Positions 1 to 7,294 of a DNA stretch of 19,252 bases are shown here, piece after piece. The stretch is taken from positions 1-19,252 of the forward strand of contig JAHCKI010000011.1 in the NCBI GenBank assembly GCA_026125865.1, written 5' to 3'. The notes beneath the pieces are model-generated. The model saw only the letters and a list, made by a program, of their open reading frames with translations. It searched no databases and was not told where the DNA came from. The stretch comes from Rhodospirillales bacterium. Its GTDB lineage: Bacteria; Pseudomonadota; Alphaproteobacteria; Rhodospirillales; Defluviicoccaceae. How positions within the stretch are numbered: position 1 is the stretch's first letter; every line of letters starts with the position of its first letter. The position numbers were made by a program, and so were the translations under genes.

Positions 1-122
1 AGGGACGTGATGTCGTCGAACTTCCCGTTGAACGGAATGACGACCGAAACGTCAACGTCGGCGGTCTGGCTTTCGGGAGCGCGGGCGTTGGTTTTGGTTT
101 TGAGATCGATGATTGCTGTCAC
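1..122 (-). CDS. Family 2 glycosyltransferase, N-terminal fragment (runs off the left edge)
   Basis: Only the first 41 codons lie in the window, read leftwards from a GTG at 122-120. A hydrophilic stretch (DLKTKTNARAPESQ) is followed by DVSVVIPFNGKFDDI, the opening strand of a GT-A fold family 2 glycosyltransferase, in which VSVVIPxxN starts the nucleotide-sugar site. The GTG is my choice because the domain starts about 25 residues later and a GAGG stretch lies about 13 bases upstream; the frame stays open further upstream, so an earlier start cannot be excluded. It follows another glycosyltransferase on the same strand after about 140 bases, which suggests a glycan or lipid-glycosylation cluster continuing outside the window. 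Donor and acceptor cannot be judged from this fragment. Confidence 0.6.
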   Translation of the reverse strand, partial: MTAIIDLKTKTNARAPESQTADVDVSVVIPFNGKFDDITS

Positions 123-264
123 GGAAAGAACTACCTCTAGGTGAAGGAAGTACGATACTGCGAGGACTGAAACGAAAAAAGCGACGGATGTTTGCCGAAA
201 TGGATAAAGTCAGGCTTGCGGGTAAGGAAAACCGCGAAACGGCTTGCGGACACGAGTATTGAAA

Positions 265-1257
265 TCATGTTCGATCCGGTCGGTCGTATTGACGGATCGT
301 CAGGCTGGCGAGATCTTCCAGTCGTTGATCTTCCGAGCCGTAGAGGAGTTCGACCAGAAGGCCCAGAAAGAACAGGAAAATGGCAAGCGCCGCAAGAAGC
401 ACGCCCAGGCCGGCGAAAGTGATGGTCGAAACGCCGGCGTCGGACGACGCGATGGTGACGGCGTAAATGAAGCCGCCAATGCCCAATAGCGCGGCGAAGG
501 CCGCTCCCCAGCCGAGCGCGGCAAAGGGGCGGCCGGCGAGAGACAGCAAGGTGCGGAGCACGATGAGATCGATCGCTACCTTGTAAATGCGCGACAAGCC
601 GTATTTTGATTGTCCGAACTGGCGGGCGTGATGGGTGACCGGTATCTGCGCCATGCGAGCGCCGGCCATGGACGCGACCACGGGTATGAACCGATGCATT
701 TCCGAGTACAGTGGCAGGCCCTTGATCAGTTCGGCCCGGAAGCTCTTGAGCGAACAACCGGTGTCCTTGACCTTGACGCCGGTGATCTTGGTCAGCAGCC
801 GGTTTGCGATCCATGAGGGGATTTTGCGCCGGATCACGTAGTCCTGGCGCCGCTGCCTCCAACCGACGACGATGTCGTATCCCTCTTCCATCTTTTCCAG
901 GAAGCGGGGGATATCGGCCGGATCGTTTTGAAGATCGCCATCCATCAGCACGATGGTCTTACCACGGGCAACCTCGATTCCGGCGGCCATCGCCGGTGTT
1001 TGGCCGTAGTTTCGGCGAAGTTTCACCACGCGGATCTGCGGATGCATCGCGGTTTGCGCCCTGAGGTTGTCCAGGGTCTTGTCCTTGCTGCCGTCATCGA
1101 CGAGCACGATTTCGTAGGATAGCCCCAGGGGTGACAGGCTGCTGAGCAGCCGCTCACACATGGGAGCGACGTTATCCTCCTCATTGTACATGGGGATGAC
1201 AACGGACAACGCCGGTTGTTGGTTTTCCGCTTCAACCATTATTGTTCGATCCAGCAT
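265..1257 (-). CDS. Family 2 glycosyltransferase, polyprenyl-phosphate sugar transferase type (GtrB/ArnC/DPM1-like)
   Basis: Likely moves a sugar from a nucleotide sugar to a polyprenyl phosphate at the inner face of the inner membrane. The GT-A domain comes first: ALSVVIPMYNEEDN, then LVDDGSKDKT (first acidic motif), MDGDLQNDP (DxD-like metal and nucleotide site) and GCSLKSFR, followed by the QFGQSKYGLSR segment typical of the DPM1/GtrB branch. Two C-terminal hydrophobic helices (GWGAAFAALLGIGGFIYAV and LGVLLAALAIFLFFLGLLVE) should be membrane anchors. About 330 residues is normal for the family. The frame extends to a GTG at 1293, but a good promoter (1296-1324) would start transcription inside that codon, so ATG at 1257 (or 1239) is preferred. 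Substrate unknown; ArnC-like and GtrB-like roles are equally possible. Confidence 0.88.
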   Translation of the reverse strand: MLDRTIMVEAENQQPALSVVIPMYNEEDNVAPMCERLLSSLSPLGLSYEIVLVDDGSKDKTLDNLRAQTAMHPQIRVVKLRRNYGQTPAMAAGIEVARGKTIVLMDGDLQNDPADIPRFLEKMEEGYDIVVGWRQRRQDYVIRRKIPSWIANRLLTKITGVKVKDTGCSLKSFRAELIKGLPLYSEMHRFIPVVASMAGARMAQIPVTHHARQFGQSKYGLSRIYKVAIDLIVLRTLLSLAGRPFAALGWGAAFAALLGIGGFIYAVTIASSDAGVSTITFAGLGVLLAALAIFLFFLGLLVELLYGSEDQRLEDLASLTIRQYDRPDRT

Positions 1258-1295
1258 GTGACTGTTACCGACCTGAAGAAACCGACGTTTCACTC

Positions 1296-1324
1296 GTTAT
1301 ACGATAGTTTCTTCGGGTTTCCAA
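1296..1324 (-). promoter_or_regulatory. Sigma70-type promoter for the glycosyltransferase
   Basis: Read on the minus strand: TTGGAA (1324-1319), a 17-base spacer, then TATAAC (1301-1296). Transcription would begin near 1289, leaving a leader of about 32 bases before ATG 1257. This argues against the GTG at 1293 as the start. Confidence 0.5.
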
Positions 1325-1425
1325 TCCGTAAAACTTGTACAGCCTGCGAAATCGTTGCAGAGTGTGTTGTCGGATGGTCGACGGAAACAGCCCGCGACCG
1401 CACAGGGTACGCGTATTTCAGGATT

Positions 1426-2355
1426 TTATCGGGCGTCGCGGCCGAAACGGCGATAGCGCGCCAGATACATCGGCAATATGACTTCAACGGCGGTCGGTGA
1501 GATGCCGAGGTCTTGCAATCCCAAGGCGTCAGCCGCGACCACGTTTTTATTGGCGAGCAGTTTGACCTGATCACGGGTCAGTGGCGGCACCGGCAGCCAT
1601 TCCAAAAACATGGCTTCGAACGATGCAAGGGCGAGGGGCATGGGAACCAAGGCGCGGCAGCGTCCCGTCTCCTTCATCACCAGTTCCATCACCTCGCGGA
1701 AGCTGATGACGCGCGGACCGCCCAGTTCATAGGTTTTTCCCGCCGTTTCGCCGTCGGCCAGCACCTTCATGATCGCTTCCGCTACGTCGCCCACGTAAAC
1801 CGGCTGAAACGACGTCTTGAACACCGGCAAGATCGGCGAGATCCGCGCCATGGCGGCAAAGCGGTTGAAGAAGTCGTCCTCGGGGCCGAACACGACGCTC
1901 GGCCGCAGGATCGTGGCCTTGGGAAACGCCGCTTTCACCGCGTTTTCGCCGGCGGCCTTGGTGCGCGCGTAGGCCGCTTCCGAATCCAGGTTGGCGCCAA
2001 TGGCGGAAACATGCACCAATCGATCGGCGCCGGCCAGCGCCGTCGCCTCAGCAATGATGGCGGCGCCATCCACATGTATTCTCTCGAACGTTCGCTGCCC
2101 GCGTTCGTACAGGATACCGACAAGGTTGACGACGGCTTCGGCGTCACGGACGGCCGCGTCGACGGAGGCCTGATCGGTGATATCCACGGAGATGGGGACG
2201 ATTTGTCCCACATCGCCCATCGTTTTCAGGAACTGAGCCGATTCCGTGTCGCGAACGGCGACACGAACAATCCAGCTGGCAGCCGCCAGCCGTTGAACCA
2301 GATGGCGACCGATGAATCCGGAGCCGCCAAAAACTGTGACAAGGCGACGGTCCAT
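1426..2355 (-). CDS. NAD(P)-binding epimerase-like protein, complex I NDUFA9-like family
   Basis: 309 residues. A Rossmann fold opens at once: VTVFGGSGFIGRHLV (GGSGFIG at residues 10-16). Further on are a VSVDITD acidic strand, NLVGIL, VHVSAIG and a YARTK segment (YxxxK, Y129/K133), so this is an extended SDR that keeps the usual catalytic pair. The pattern FGGSGFIGRHLV...NLVGILYERGQ...RPSVVFGPEDDFFNRFA matches the bacterial relatives of mitochondrial complex I subunit NDUFA9, which bind NADPH and are thought to act in complex I stability or assembly; none of the complex I genes is in the window. ATG 2355 is chosen over upstream codons because AGGAGGG lies a few bases before it. It has its own promoter (2427-2454), so it is probably monocistronic. 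A catalytic reductase role remains possible. Confidence 0.85.
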   Translation of the reverse strand: MDRRLVTVFGGSGFIGRHLVQRLAAASWIVRVAVRDTESAQFLKTMGDVGQIVPISVDITDQASVDAAVRDAEAVVNLVGILYERGQRTFERIHVDGAAIIAEATALAGADRLVHVSAIGANLDSEAAYARTKAAGENAVKAAFPKATILRPSVVFGPEDDFFNRFAAMARISPILPVFKTSFQPVYVGDVAEAIMKVLADGETAGKTYELGGPRVISFREVMELVMKETGRCRALVPMPLALASFEAMFLEWLPVPPLTRDQVKLLANKNVVAADALGLQDLGISPTAVEVILPMYLARYRRFGRDAR

Positions 2356-2426
2356 GCAACCCTCCTCGCCGAACACGATTGCCAGCGCCGCACGCACCGA
2401 CGATCAAAAAATCCATTGTCCATCGG

Positions 2427-2454
2427 CTTATAATACGGTCACGCCCGTGGTCAA
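2427..2454 (-). promoter_or_regulatory. Promoter of the NDUFA9-like gene, -35 box inside a palindrome
   Basis: Minus strand: TTGACC (2454-2449), a 16-base spacer, then TATAAG (2432-2427), with expected start near 2420 and a leader of about 65 bases. The -35 box sits in the centre of the perfect inverted repeat CCGTGGTTGACCACGG (2445-2460), a layout typical of a repressor site that blocks RNA polymerase. The promoter call is fair; the operator is inference. Confidence 0.55.
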
Positions 2455-2584
2455 CCACGGTGAACATCTGCGGCGACCAAGCTTCCACACTTTGGTTGTT
2501 CCGACCCCGAAACGATGATTTCGTGGAGAATGAGGTCTTTGCCCGTGCCAACGTCCTGAAAGCCTCCCGGTTTCTAAATGTCGC

Positions 2585-3085
2585 TCAATCAAGGAACCAT
2601 CTTGTTCGGTTGCAGCCGCAAATGAATTCCACGTAGATACCGTTGTTGGCGAGGGTCGCCTGGTGGTCAAGCCAATCGCTGTCGGTTGCGTTCATGACCG
2701 GCGCACCTTCCCTTTTCGCCAAGGCAGCAAACTTTCGATCGCTTGGATCGAAATTCGCATCGATGAGCGCTTGAGGGAGATCGGCGTATTCGCCGTCGTC
2801 CCTTAGCGGCAAATCGATCCGCTCGATGCGTTGTGGCGAGCTGTTCAGGATCGCTTGATAAAAGCGGTCACCCACGCCGGGCTGACCGCTCGGGTTCAAG
2901 TATCTGCGGTACTCGCCCTGTATCTTGCCGTCGAGATCGACGAGGATCTTTCCCGATGAGAGCAACCCTTTCAAGAACTTCACCGCCGCCTCTCGACATT
3001 CAATCGAAGGTGGGGGGCCGCTCTCGTAATCACCACGACCATTCGCAACGATTGGGACGTTCGTATCGACGACGCACCGGTTCAT
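2585..3085 (-). CDS. PIN-like domain protein, probable RNase partner of the ATPase
   Basis: 166 residues, no signal peptide or membrane segment. It begins MNRCVVDTNVPIVAN, the first PIN strand with Asp7. Other candidate metal ligands are Glu58 (KIQGEYRRYL), Asp113/Asp116 (DPSDRKFAALA) and Asp135/Asp137 (NATDSDWLD), which reproduces the D-E-D-D order of PIN-fold Mg-dependent ribonucleases. The ending ANNGIYVEFICG resembles the final PIN strand. Its ATG overlaps the ATPase stop as ATGA (3085-3082), so translation is probably coupled and the two proteins made together. Family knowledge supports nuclease activity on RNA; the effector role is inference from the pairing. It differs from VapC in the partner: no small VapB-like antitoxin gene lies next to it. 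Confidence 0.75.
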   Translation of the reverse strand: MNRCVVDTNVPIVANGRGDYESGPPPSIECREAAVKFLKGLLSSGKILVDLDGKIQGEYRRYLNPSGQPGVGDRFYQAILNSSPQRIERIDLPLRDDGEYADLPQALIDANFDPSDRKFAALAKREGAPVMNATDSDWLDHQATLANNGIYVEFICGCNRTRWFLD

Positions 3086-4449
3086 TCGGCGTTTTTCATC
3101 CGTTTGAGCCGTTCGAGTTCCGCTTCAGATGTTTCCGTGAAGGCGTCGCCCATAAACTTGTCGGGCCAATTTCGGATGTTGCCATAGAGGTCGACGTCAA
3201 GGGGCGTAAGAGACGAATCGCCTTTTGGTGCATCGCAGAAATAGAGCTCAACGTTTTGGTCGGAGATCGTTTTATCCGCGATGCGCCTTTGTAGCCTGAG
3301 CAGGAGGTGCTCGGAGTGGCTTTCGAGAATCACCTGCACATTCCGATGCATGGCGGCCTGAATGATCACGTCGGCGAGTCCAGCCTGAGCGAGCGGGTGA
3401 AGGTGGATCTCAGGTTGCTCAAGAATCACCGTTGACCCTTCAGGCACGTATTGAAGCAAGGTGACGACGGGCAGCACCTGCGACACACCGAAGCCGACGT
3501 CGGTCAACAGGACTTCGCTGGCTCCCGCTCGTGTTGTCACCCGCGCTTGCCATCGATTTGAACCAGGGGCAATCTCAACAACCTTGAAGCTTTCAATCAG
3601 CCCCATTTCGCGGAGCCAATAGGCGACTATCTCCTGAAACGGCTTTTTGCGAGCTTTTGGTGTCCTATTGCGTTTCTCGCCCGCCTCCGTGGCCGCTAGT
3701 ATCGCGTCGATCGCCTTTTCACCCCGTTGACCAACATCGGTGGGTCGCGAACGTGCCCATAAGTAGTCCCGCTTGGGAAATTCGCGAAGCGGGCCAAGGT
3801 AGAAAATCCGATCGATTTCGGCTTCGTATGCGGCCTCGAGATCCGCGAGAAATCCTGCGTTTTGGAAATAGGTTCGAGCCTGATCGGGAAAAGCGTAGCA
3901 CTTGATCGGTCCCGGTAACTGCCAAGCACGCCCTTTGGTTCGAACGAAGTTAAAATCAGTAGCGGTATCCACTGCTGCCGACGCGCTGAGTTCGAAACCC
4001 GCAACATCCCCGTTCTTGGGTGCTAAACTAAACTCCATGTCGCCCAAGCGATAAGTTAAGCGTCGGGCACTTGGGGCTTTTTGCGTAATGGCAATCTCCG
4101 AACTCAGTGTCAGGATATTGCCCTTTGTAATCAGTGACGCCTTTTTCTTGCTGGGATCGTTCAAGGCGAGGTCGTTCGCTAAGCGGAAGCTCAGCGACCA
4201 TTTTTGAGACTGGCTCTCGTCATGCTCATGAATGGCGTCCTTGATTGTCCCAAGTTGAACAAGGTCCCCGTTCAGTTCGAGAGAAATATTACGATCCGTT
4301 GCATCCTTCGTCTGTTTCAGCAGTAGAAGGAATTGCAGGATACTCGTCTTGCCGGATGAGTTGGTTCCAAACAGACCCGTGATCGGAGCGCACTCTAAAT
4401 CCACTCGCGGCCACGATTTGAAGTTGGAAAAACCGAGGTTGGTCAGCAT
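3082..4449 (-). CDS. AAA/ABC-type ATPase (SMC/OLD-like) with DUF3696-type C-terminus
   Basis: 455 residues. The N-terminus MLTNLGFSNFKSW is the usual 'NFKSF' opening of OLD/RecF-like ATPases. Walker A is G28TNSSGKTS36; an ABC-signature-like stretch is DVGFGVSQVLPVV (318-330); Walker B is TVILEQPEIHLHP (340-352) with Glu344/Glu347; the switch histidine lies in LESHSEHLLLRL (His378). Residues 400-440 (ELYFCD...LDVDLYGNIRNWPDKF) resemble DUF3696, a short tail found on this ATPase class. The middle (about 60-310) should be the lid or effector-binding part. ATG 4449 is preferred to the upstream in-frame TTG at 4467. A hand count gives 58/120 G+C at 4021-4140 against 80/120 at 4621-4740 next door, consistent with transfer. 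It is co-translated with the PIN protein. Likely a sensor/motor ATPase gating that nuclease; the trigger is unknown. Confidence 0.82.
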   Translation of the reverse strand: MLTNLGFSNFKSWPRVDLECAPITGLFGTNSSGKTSILQFLLLLKQTKDATDRNISLELNGDLVQLGTIKDAIHEHDESQSQKWSLSFRLANDLALNDPSKKKASLITKGNILTLSSEIAITQKAPSARRLTYRLGDMEFSLAPKNGDVAGFELSASAAVDTATDFNFVRTKGRAWQLPGPIKCYAFPDQARTYFQNAGFLADLEAAYEAEIDRIFYLGPLREFPKRDYLWARSRPTDVGQRGEKAIDAILAATEAGEKRNRTPKARKKPFQEIVAYWLREMGLIESFKVVEIAPGSNRWQARVTTRAGASEVLLTDVGFGVSQVLPVVTLLQYVPEGSTVILEQPEIHLHPLAQAGLADVIIQAAMHRNVQVILESHSEHLLLRLQRRIADKTISDQNVELYFCDAPKGDSSLTPLDVDLYGNIRNWPDKFMGDAFTETSEAELERLKRMKNAE

Positions 4450-4553
4450 GGAAGGACCATACCGCAACGGCGAGGAAGCCGCACGTCATTGTTCAGACGA
4501 ACGCTTCGCATCCATGGAATGTCGGAGACAATTTTTCTGTACCGATCGACGCA

Positions 4554-5438
4554 TCAGTTCACCGACGGCTCGGTCGCCTTCGCCGCATACCGTTCCTCTT
4601 CCCGGTAGTAGGTGTTGAAGCCGACGGTGTCGCGGAGTTCGGCGAAGTCCATGAGCTGGTCGAAGGGGTGGTCACCGGCGGCCATGGCGGCGAGTGCCGT
4701 TTTCATGGCCTTCATGGCGGCGGCGAACAGGGTCAATGGGTAGGCGGCGATGGTGAAGCCCATGTCCTGAAGGCGCGCCGGCGGCAGGACCGGCGTCTCG
4801 CCGCCCTCCACCATGTTCGCCATCTTCCAGCCGGGGACCTCGCGGCACACCCTCTCCAGTTCCGCTTCCCTGCGCGGGGCTTCGACGAACAGAATGTCGG
4901 CGCCGAGATCGGCGAAGGCGCGGGCGCGCCAAATGGCTTCGTCGAGGCCCTCGGTATGGCGGGCGTCGGTGCGCGCCATGATGAGGATGTCGGCGTTTTC
5001 GTCGCGGGCGTCGACGGCGGCGCGAATGCGCGCCAAGGCCTCTCCCCGATCCACCACCATCTTGCCCTTGGTGTGGCCGCAGCGCTTCGGCGCCACCTGA
5101 TCCTCGATCATCACGCCGGCAAACCCGGCGGCGGCATAGCCGGCGACGGTGCGTTTGACGTTCAAGGCGTTGCCATACCCGGTATCGCCGTCGCCGATAA
5201 CGGGAATGGAAACCGCCTGACAGATGGCGCGGCCCTGATCCACCATTTCGCCGTATGAAATGAGGCCGGTGTCGGGCAGGGCGAGACGCGCCGCCGACAC
5301 GCAGAAACCGCTCATGAAGGTGAGCGGAAAACCGGCGCGCTCGATCATCACCGCGCTCAGCGCATCGTGGCAACACGGCATCACGATCAGCCGGCCCTCG
5401 CTCAGCAGCGCCCGAAGCGTGTCCGCGGGTTTTGTCAT
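4554..5438 (-). CDS. Isocitrate lyase/PEP mutase superfamily C-C lyase
   Basis: 294 residues, a single TIM-barrel enzyme acting on 2-oxo- or 2-hydroxy-dicarboxylates with Mg2+. Visible hallmarks: PCCHDALSA (Asp25), GDGDTGYGN (82-90, metal-binding acids), MIEDQ (110-114), and the KRCGH lyase loop (118-122) whose Cys120 is the catalytic cysteine in isocitrate and methylisocitrate lyases; PEP mutases proper lack this motif. MARTDAR and FVEAP complete the barrel. The length fits the short 2-methylisocitrate/2,3-dimethylmalate lyase group rather than glyoxylate-cycle isocitrate lyase (over 400 residues). GAGG lies 8 bases before ATG 5438. It follows the TRAP permease by 27 bases on the same strand, so it is probably the catabolic enzyme for the imported acid. 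The exact substrate cannot be read from the sequence. Confidence 0.85.
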   Translation of the reverse strand: MTKPADTLRALLSEGRLIVMPCCHDALSAVMIERAGFPLTFMSGFCVSAARLALPDTGLISYGEMVDQGRAICQAVSIPVIGDGDTGYGNALNVKRTVAGYAAAGFAGVMIEDQVAPKRCGHTKGKMVVDRGEALARIRAAVDARDENADILIMARTDARHTEGLDEAIWRARAFADLGADILFVEAPRREAELERVCREVPGWKMANMVEGGETPVLPPARLQDMGFTIAAYPLTLFAAAMKAMKTALAAMAAGDHPFDQLMDFAELRDTVGFNTYYREEERYAAKATEPSVN

Positions 5439-5465
5439 GGTCGGATCCTCACAAGTGGAACGGCC

Positions 5466-6740
5466 TCACAAATGAAACGGAATGAACAGGGCGATGTCTG
5501 GAAACAGGAAGATGCAGAACACGGTCAGCAGCATCAAGGCCAGGAACGGCCAGACGCCGGCGGCGACCTCGCTCATCCGCGCGCGCGCCACCGACTGGAT
5601 GACATAGAGATTGAGCCCGACCGGCGGCGTGATCAGTGCACATTCGATCATGATCACGAAGAAGACCCCGAACCAGATGGGATCGATGCCAAGCACCGGC
5701 AACGACAGGGACAACAGCGGCACCATGATCAGCAGCATCGACAGCGCCTCCAGGAACAGGCCCATCACCACCAGGACGCCGGCGACGACAAGCACGAACG
5801 AGCCGGCCGTTTCGATGTTGCTGGTGATCAGAAGCGAAATGTCTTGCGGAATGCGATAGAGCGCGATGGCCTTGCCGAACACCTTGGCGCCGGCGACGAT
5901 CAACAGAATGCTGGCGGTGGCGGTCATGCTTTGGTTCACCGCCTCCTTGAGCCCCCGCCAGGTGAGCGTCCTCAGCAGCGGACCAGTGATCAGCAGGGCG
6001 GCCACGAAACCGACGCCCGCCGCTTCGGTGGGCGTGAAGATGCCTTGATAAATGCCGAAGATAATGACGAACGCCAATCCGAATGACGGCAAGGCGCGCA
6101 GGCTGGCCTGCCGACGTTCTGCGGCGCTCGCCCGTTCCTGCCGCTCGGCCTGACCGCCGAAACGGGCATGCACCATGGCGAAACCAATGAACAACGCGAC
6201 CAAAAGCAGGCCGGGTCCGACACCGGCGAGAAACAGGTCGAGAACCGATTCTTCGGTGATGACGCCGTAGATGATCATGGGGATCGACGGCGGGATCAAG
6301 ATCCCGAGCGTGCCCCCAGCGGCCAGCAGCCCGAAAACGAAACGGCGATTGTAACCGCGCTCCAGCATTTCCGGAATGGCGACGGTACCGATGGTCGCCG
6401 CCGTCGCGACCGAGCTCCCTGAGATGGCGGCGAATATGGCGCAGGAAATGATGGTGGCGACTGCCAGCCCGCCCGGCCAATGCCCGACCCAGGATTGCAC
6501 GGCGGCAAACAGGTCACGCCCGACACCGCCCTTCAGCAGAATATTGGACATGAGAAGGAACAGCGGCACCGCCAGCAAAACGAAATTGTCGACGGTCGAC
6601 AACAGGCTTTGCGGCACCATCAACGGCGAAAAACCGCCAAAAGCCAACAATGCGAAGCCGAGTCCCGCAAGGGCGAAACCCACCGGAACACCGCCCAATA
6701 GCAGGGCGAGCAAGGCAATCAGGATGAGCGTTGAGTCCAC
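5466..6740 (-). CDS. dctM: TRAP transporter large permease, DctM family
   Basis: 424 residues, almost entirely hydrophobic helices with short loops, the usual size of DctM (about 12 predicted membrane segments). It opens LILIALLALLLGGVPVGFALAGLGF and contains LFLLMSNILLKGGVGRDLF, GSSVATAATIGTVAIPEMLERGYN and GILIPPSIPMIIYGVITEES, all conserved in TRAP large permeases, and MIECALITPPVGLNLYVIQ near the end. It is the Na+-coupled transport channel of the tripartite system in the inner membrane, working with the small subunit and binding protein encoded just upstream. The start is GTG 6740, 8 bases after the dctQ stop; no clear Shine-Dalgarno is seen, so coupling to dctQ translation is likely. 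The family includes C4-dicarboxylate, sialic acid and many other carboxylate carriers; the substrate is unproven. Confidence 0.93.
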   Translation of the reverse strand: MDSTLILIALLALLLGGVPVGFALAGLGFALLAFGGFSPLMVPQSLLSTVDNFVLLAVPLFLLMSNILLKGGVGRDLFAAVQSWVGHWPGGLAVATIISCAIFAAISGSSVATAATIGTVAIPEMLERGYNRRFVFGLLAAGGTLGILIPPSIPMIIYGVITEESVLDLFLAGVGPGLLLVALFIGFAMVHARFGGQAERQERASAAERRQASLRALPSFGLAFVIIFGIYQGIFTPTEAAGVGFVAALLITGPLLRTLTWRGLKEAVNQSMTATASILLIVAGAKVFGKAIALYRIPQDISLLITSNIETAGSFVLVVAGVLVVMGLFLEALSMLLIMVPLLSLSLPVLGIDPIWFGVFFVIMIECALITPPVGLNLYVIQSVARARMSEVAAGVWPFLALMLLTVFCIFLFPDIALFIPFHL

Positions 6741-6748
6741 GGCGGCGG

Positions 6749-7246
6749 CTAGTCGGCTTCTTCGCTCGGCGTTGTCTCGCCGACGATCAGTTTCAACAGT
6801 TCAACGAGGGACTGAAGACCCAACAGCAGGAAGGCGAGAGGCACGGCAACCTCCATCCACCAGTTCGGGATGTCCAGCATGGTGCCGGTGGTGCGCCCCA
6901 CCCGCCAGGAATCGATGGCGATGATCCACCCGTACCATACCACCACCGCAGAGATGGCGAGGATGAACATCAGCGTCATACATTCGGCGACGCGATTGGC
7001 ATCGGCGGACAGCCGTTCAAGCAGCGCGGTGATGCGGATGTTCTCGCGGCGGCGCAGCAGCGCGGCCAGGGGCAGGAAGGTTCCCCACACCAATAGGACG
7101 CGCGACAATTCCTCGGCCCAAATGGTGGGCGCCACGAAAACGTAGCGCGCCACCACCTCCCAAACGATCATGACACCCGTCGCGAAGTACAGCCACCCGG
7201 CGAGGCGGCCGAACACCTCGCCGAAACCGTCGATGAAGCGGATCAT
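6749..7246 (-). CDS. dctQ: TRAP transporter small permease, DctQ family
   Basis: 165 residues with four hydrophobic segments, the expected topology of DctQ: LYFATGVMIVWEVVARYVF, LSRVLLVWGTFLPLAALL, MTLMFILAISAVVVWYGWII and VAVPLAFLLLGLQSLVELL. The segment WAEELSRVLLVW, with Glu-Glu before the second helix, is a strong DctQ hallmark, as is the charged RRRENIRI loop after it. The small subunit packs against DctM and helps dock the binding protein. ATG at 7246; the gene sits between the binding-protein gene (49 bases upstream) and dctM (8 bases downstream), the standard dctPQM order on one transcript. Confidence 0.9.
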   Translation of the reverse strand: MIRFIDGFGEVFGRLAGWLYFATGVMIVWEVVARYVFVAPTIWAEELSRVLLVWGTFLPLAALLRRRENIRITALLERLSADANRVAECMTLMFILAISAVVVWYGWIIAIDSWRVGRTTGTMLDIPNWWMEVAVPLAFLLLGLQSLVELLKLIVGETTPSEEAD

Positions 7247-7294
7247 CGCTCGACTTCGGAAAACGCGGGCGACGTCGGCATGCGCGGGCCGGGT

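Noticed and set aside
1513..2433. 306-residue plus-strand open frame
   Set aside because: His/Arg/Gly-rich shadow of the NDUFA9-like gene; no motif and no ribosome site.
5449..6480. Long minus-strand frame rich in Arg, His and Gly
   Set aside because: Out-of-frame shadow of dctM, which has the clear family motifs.
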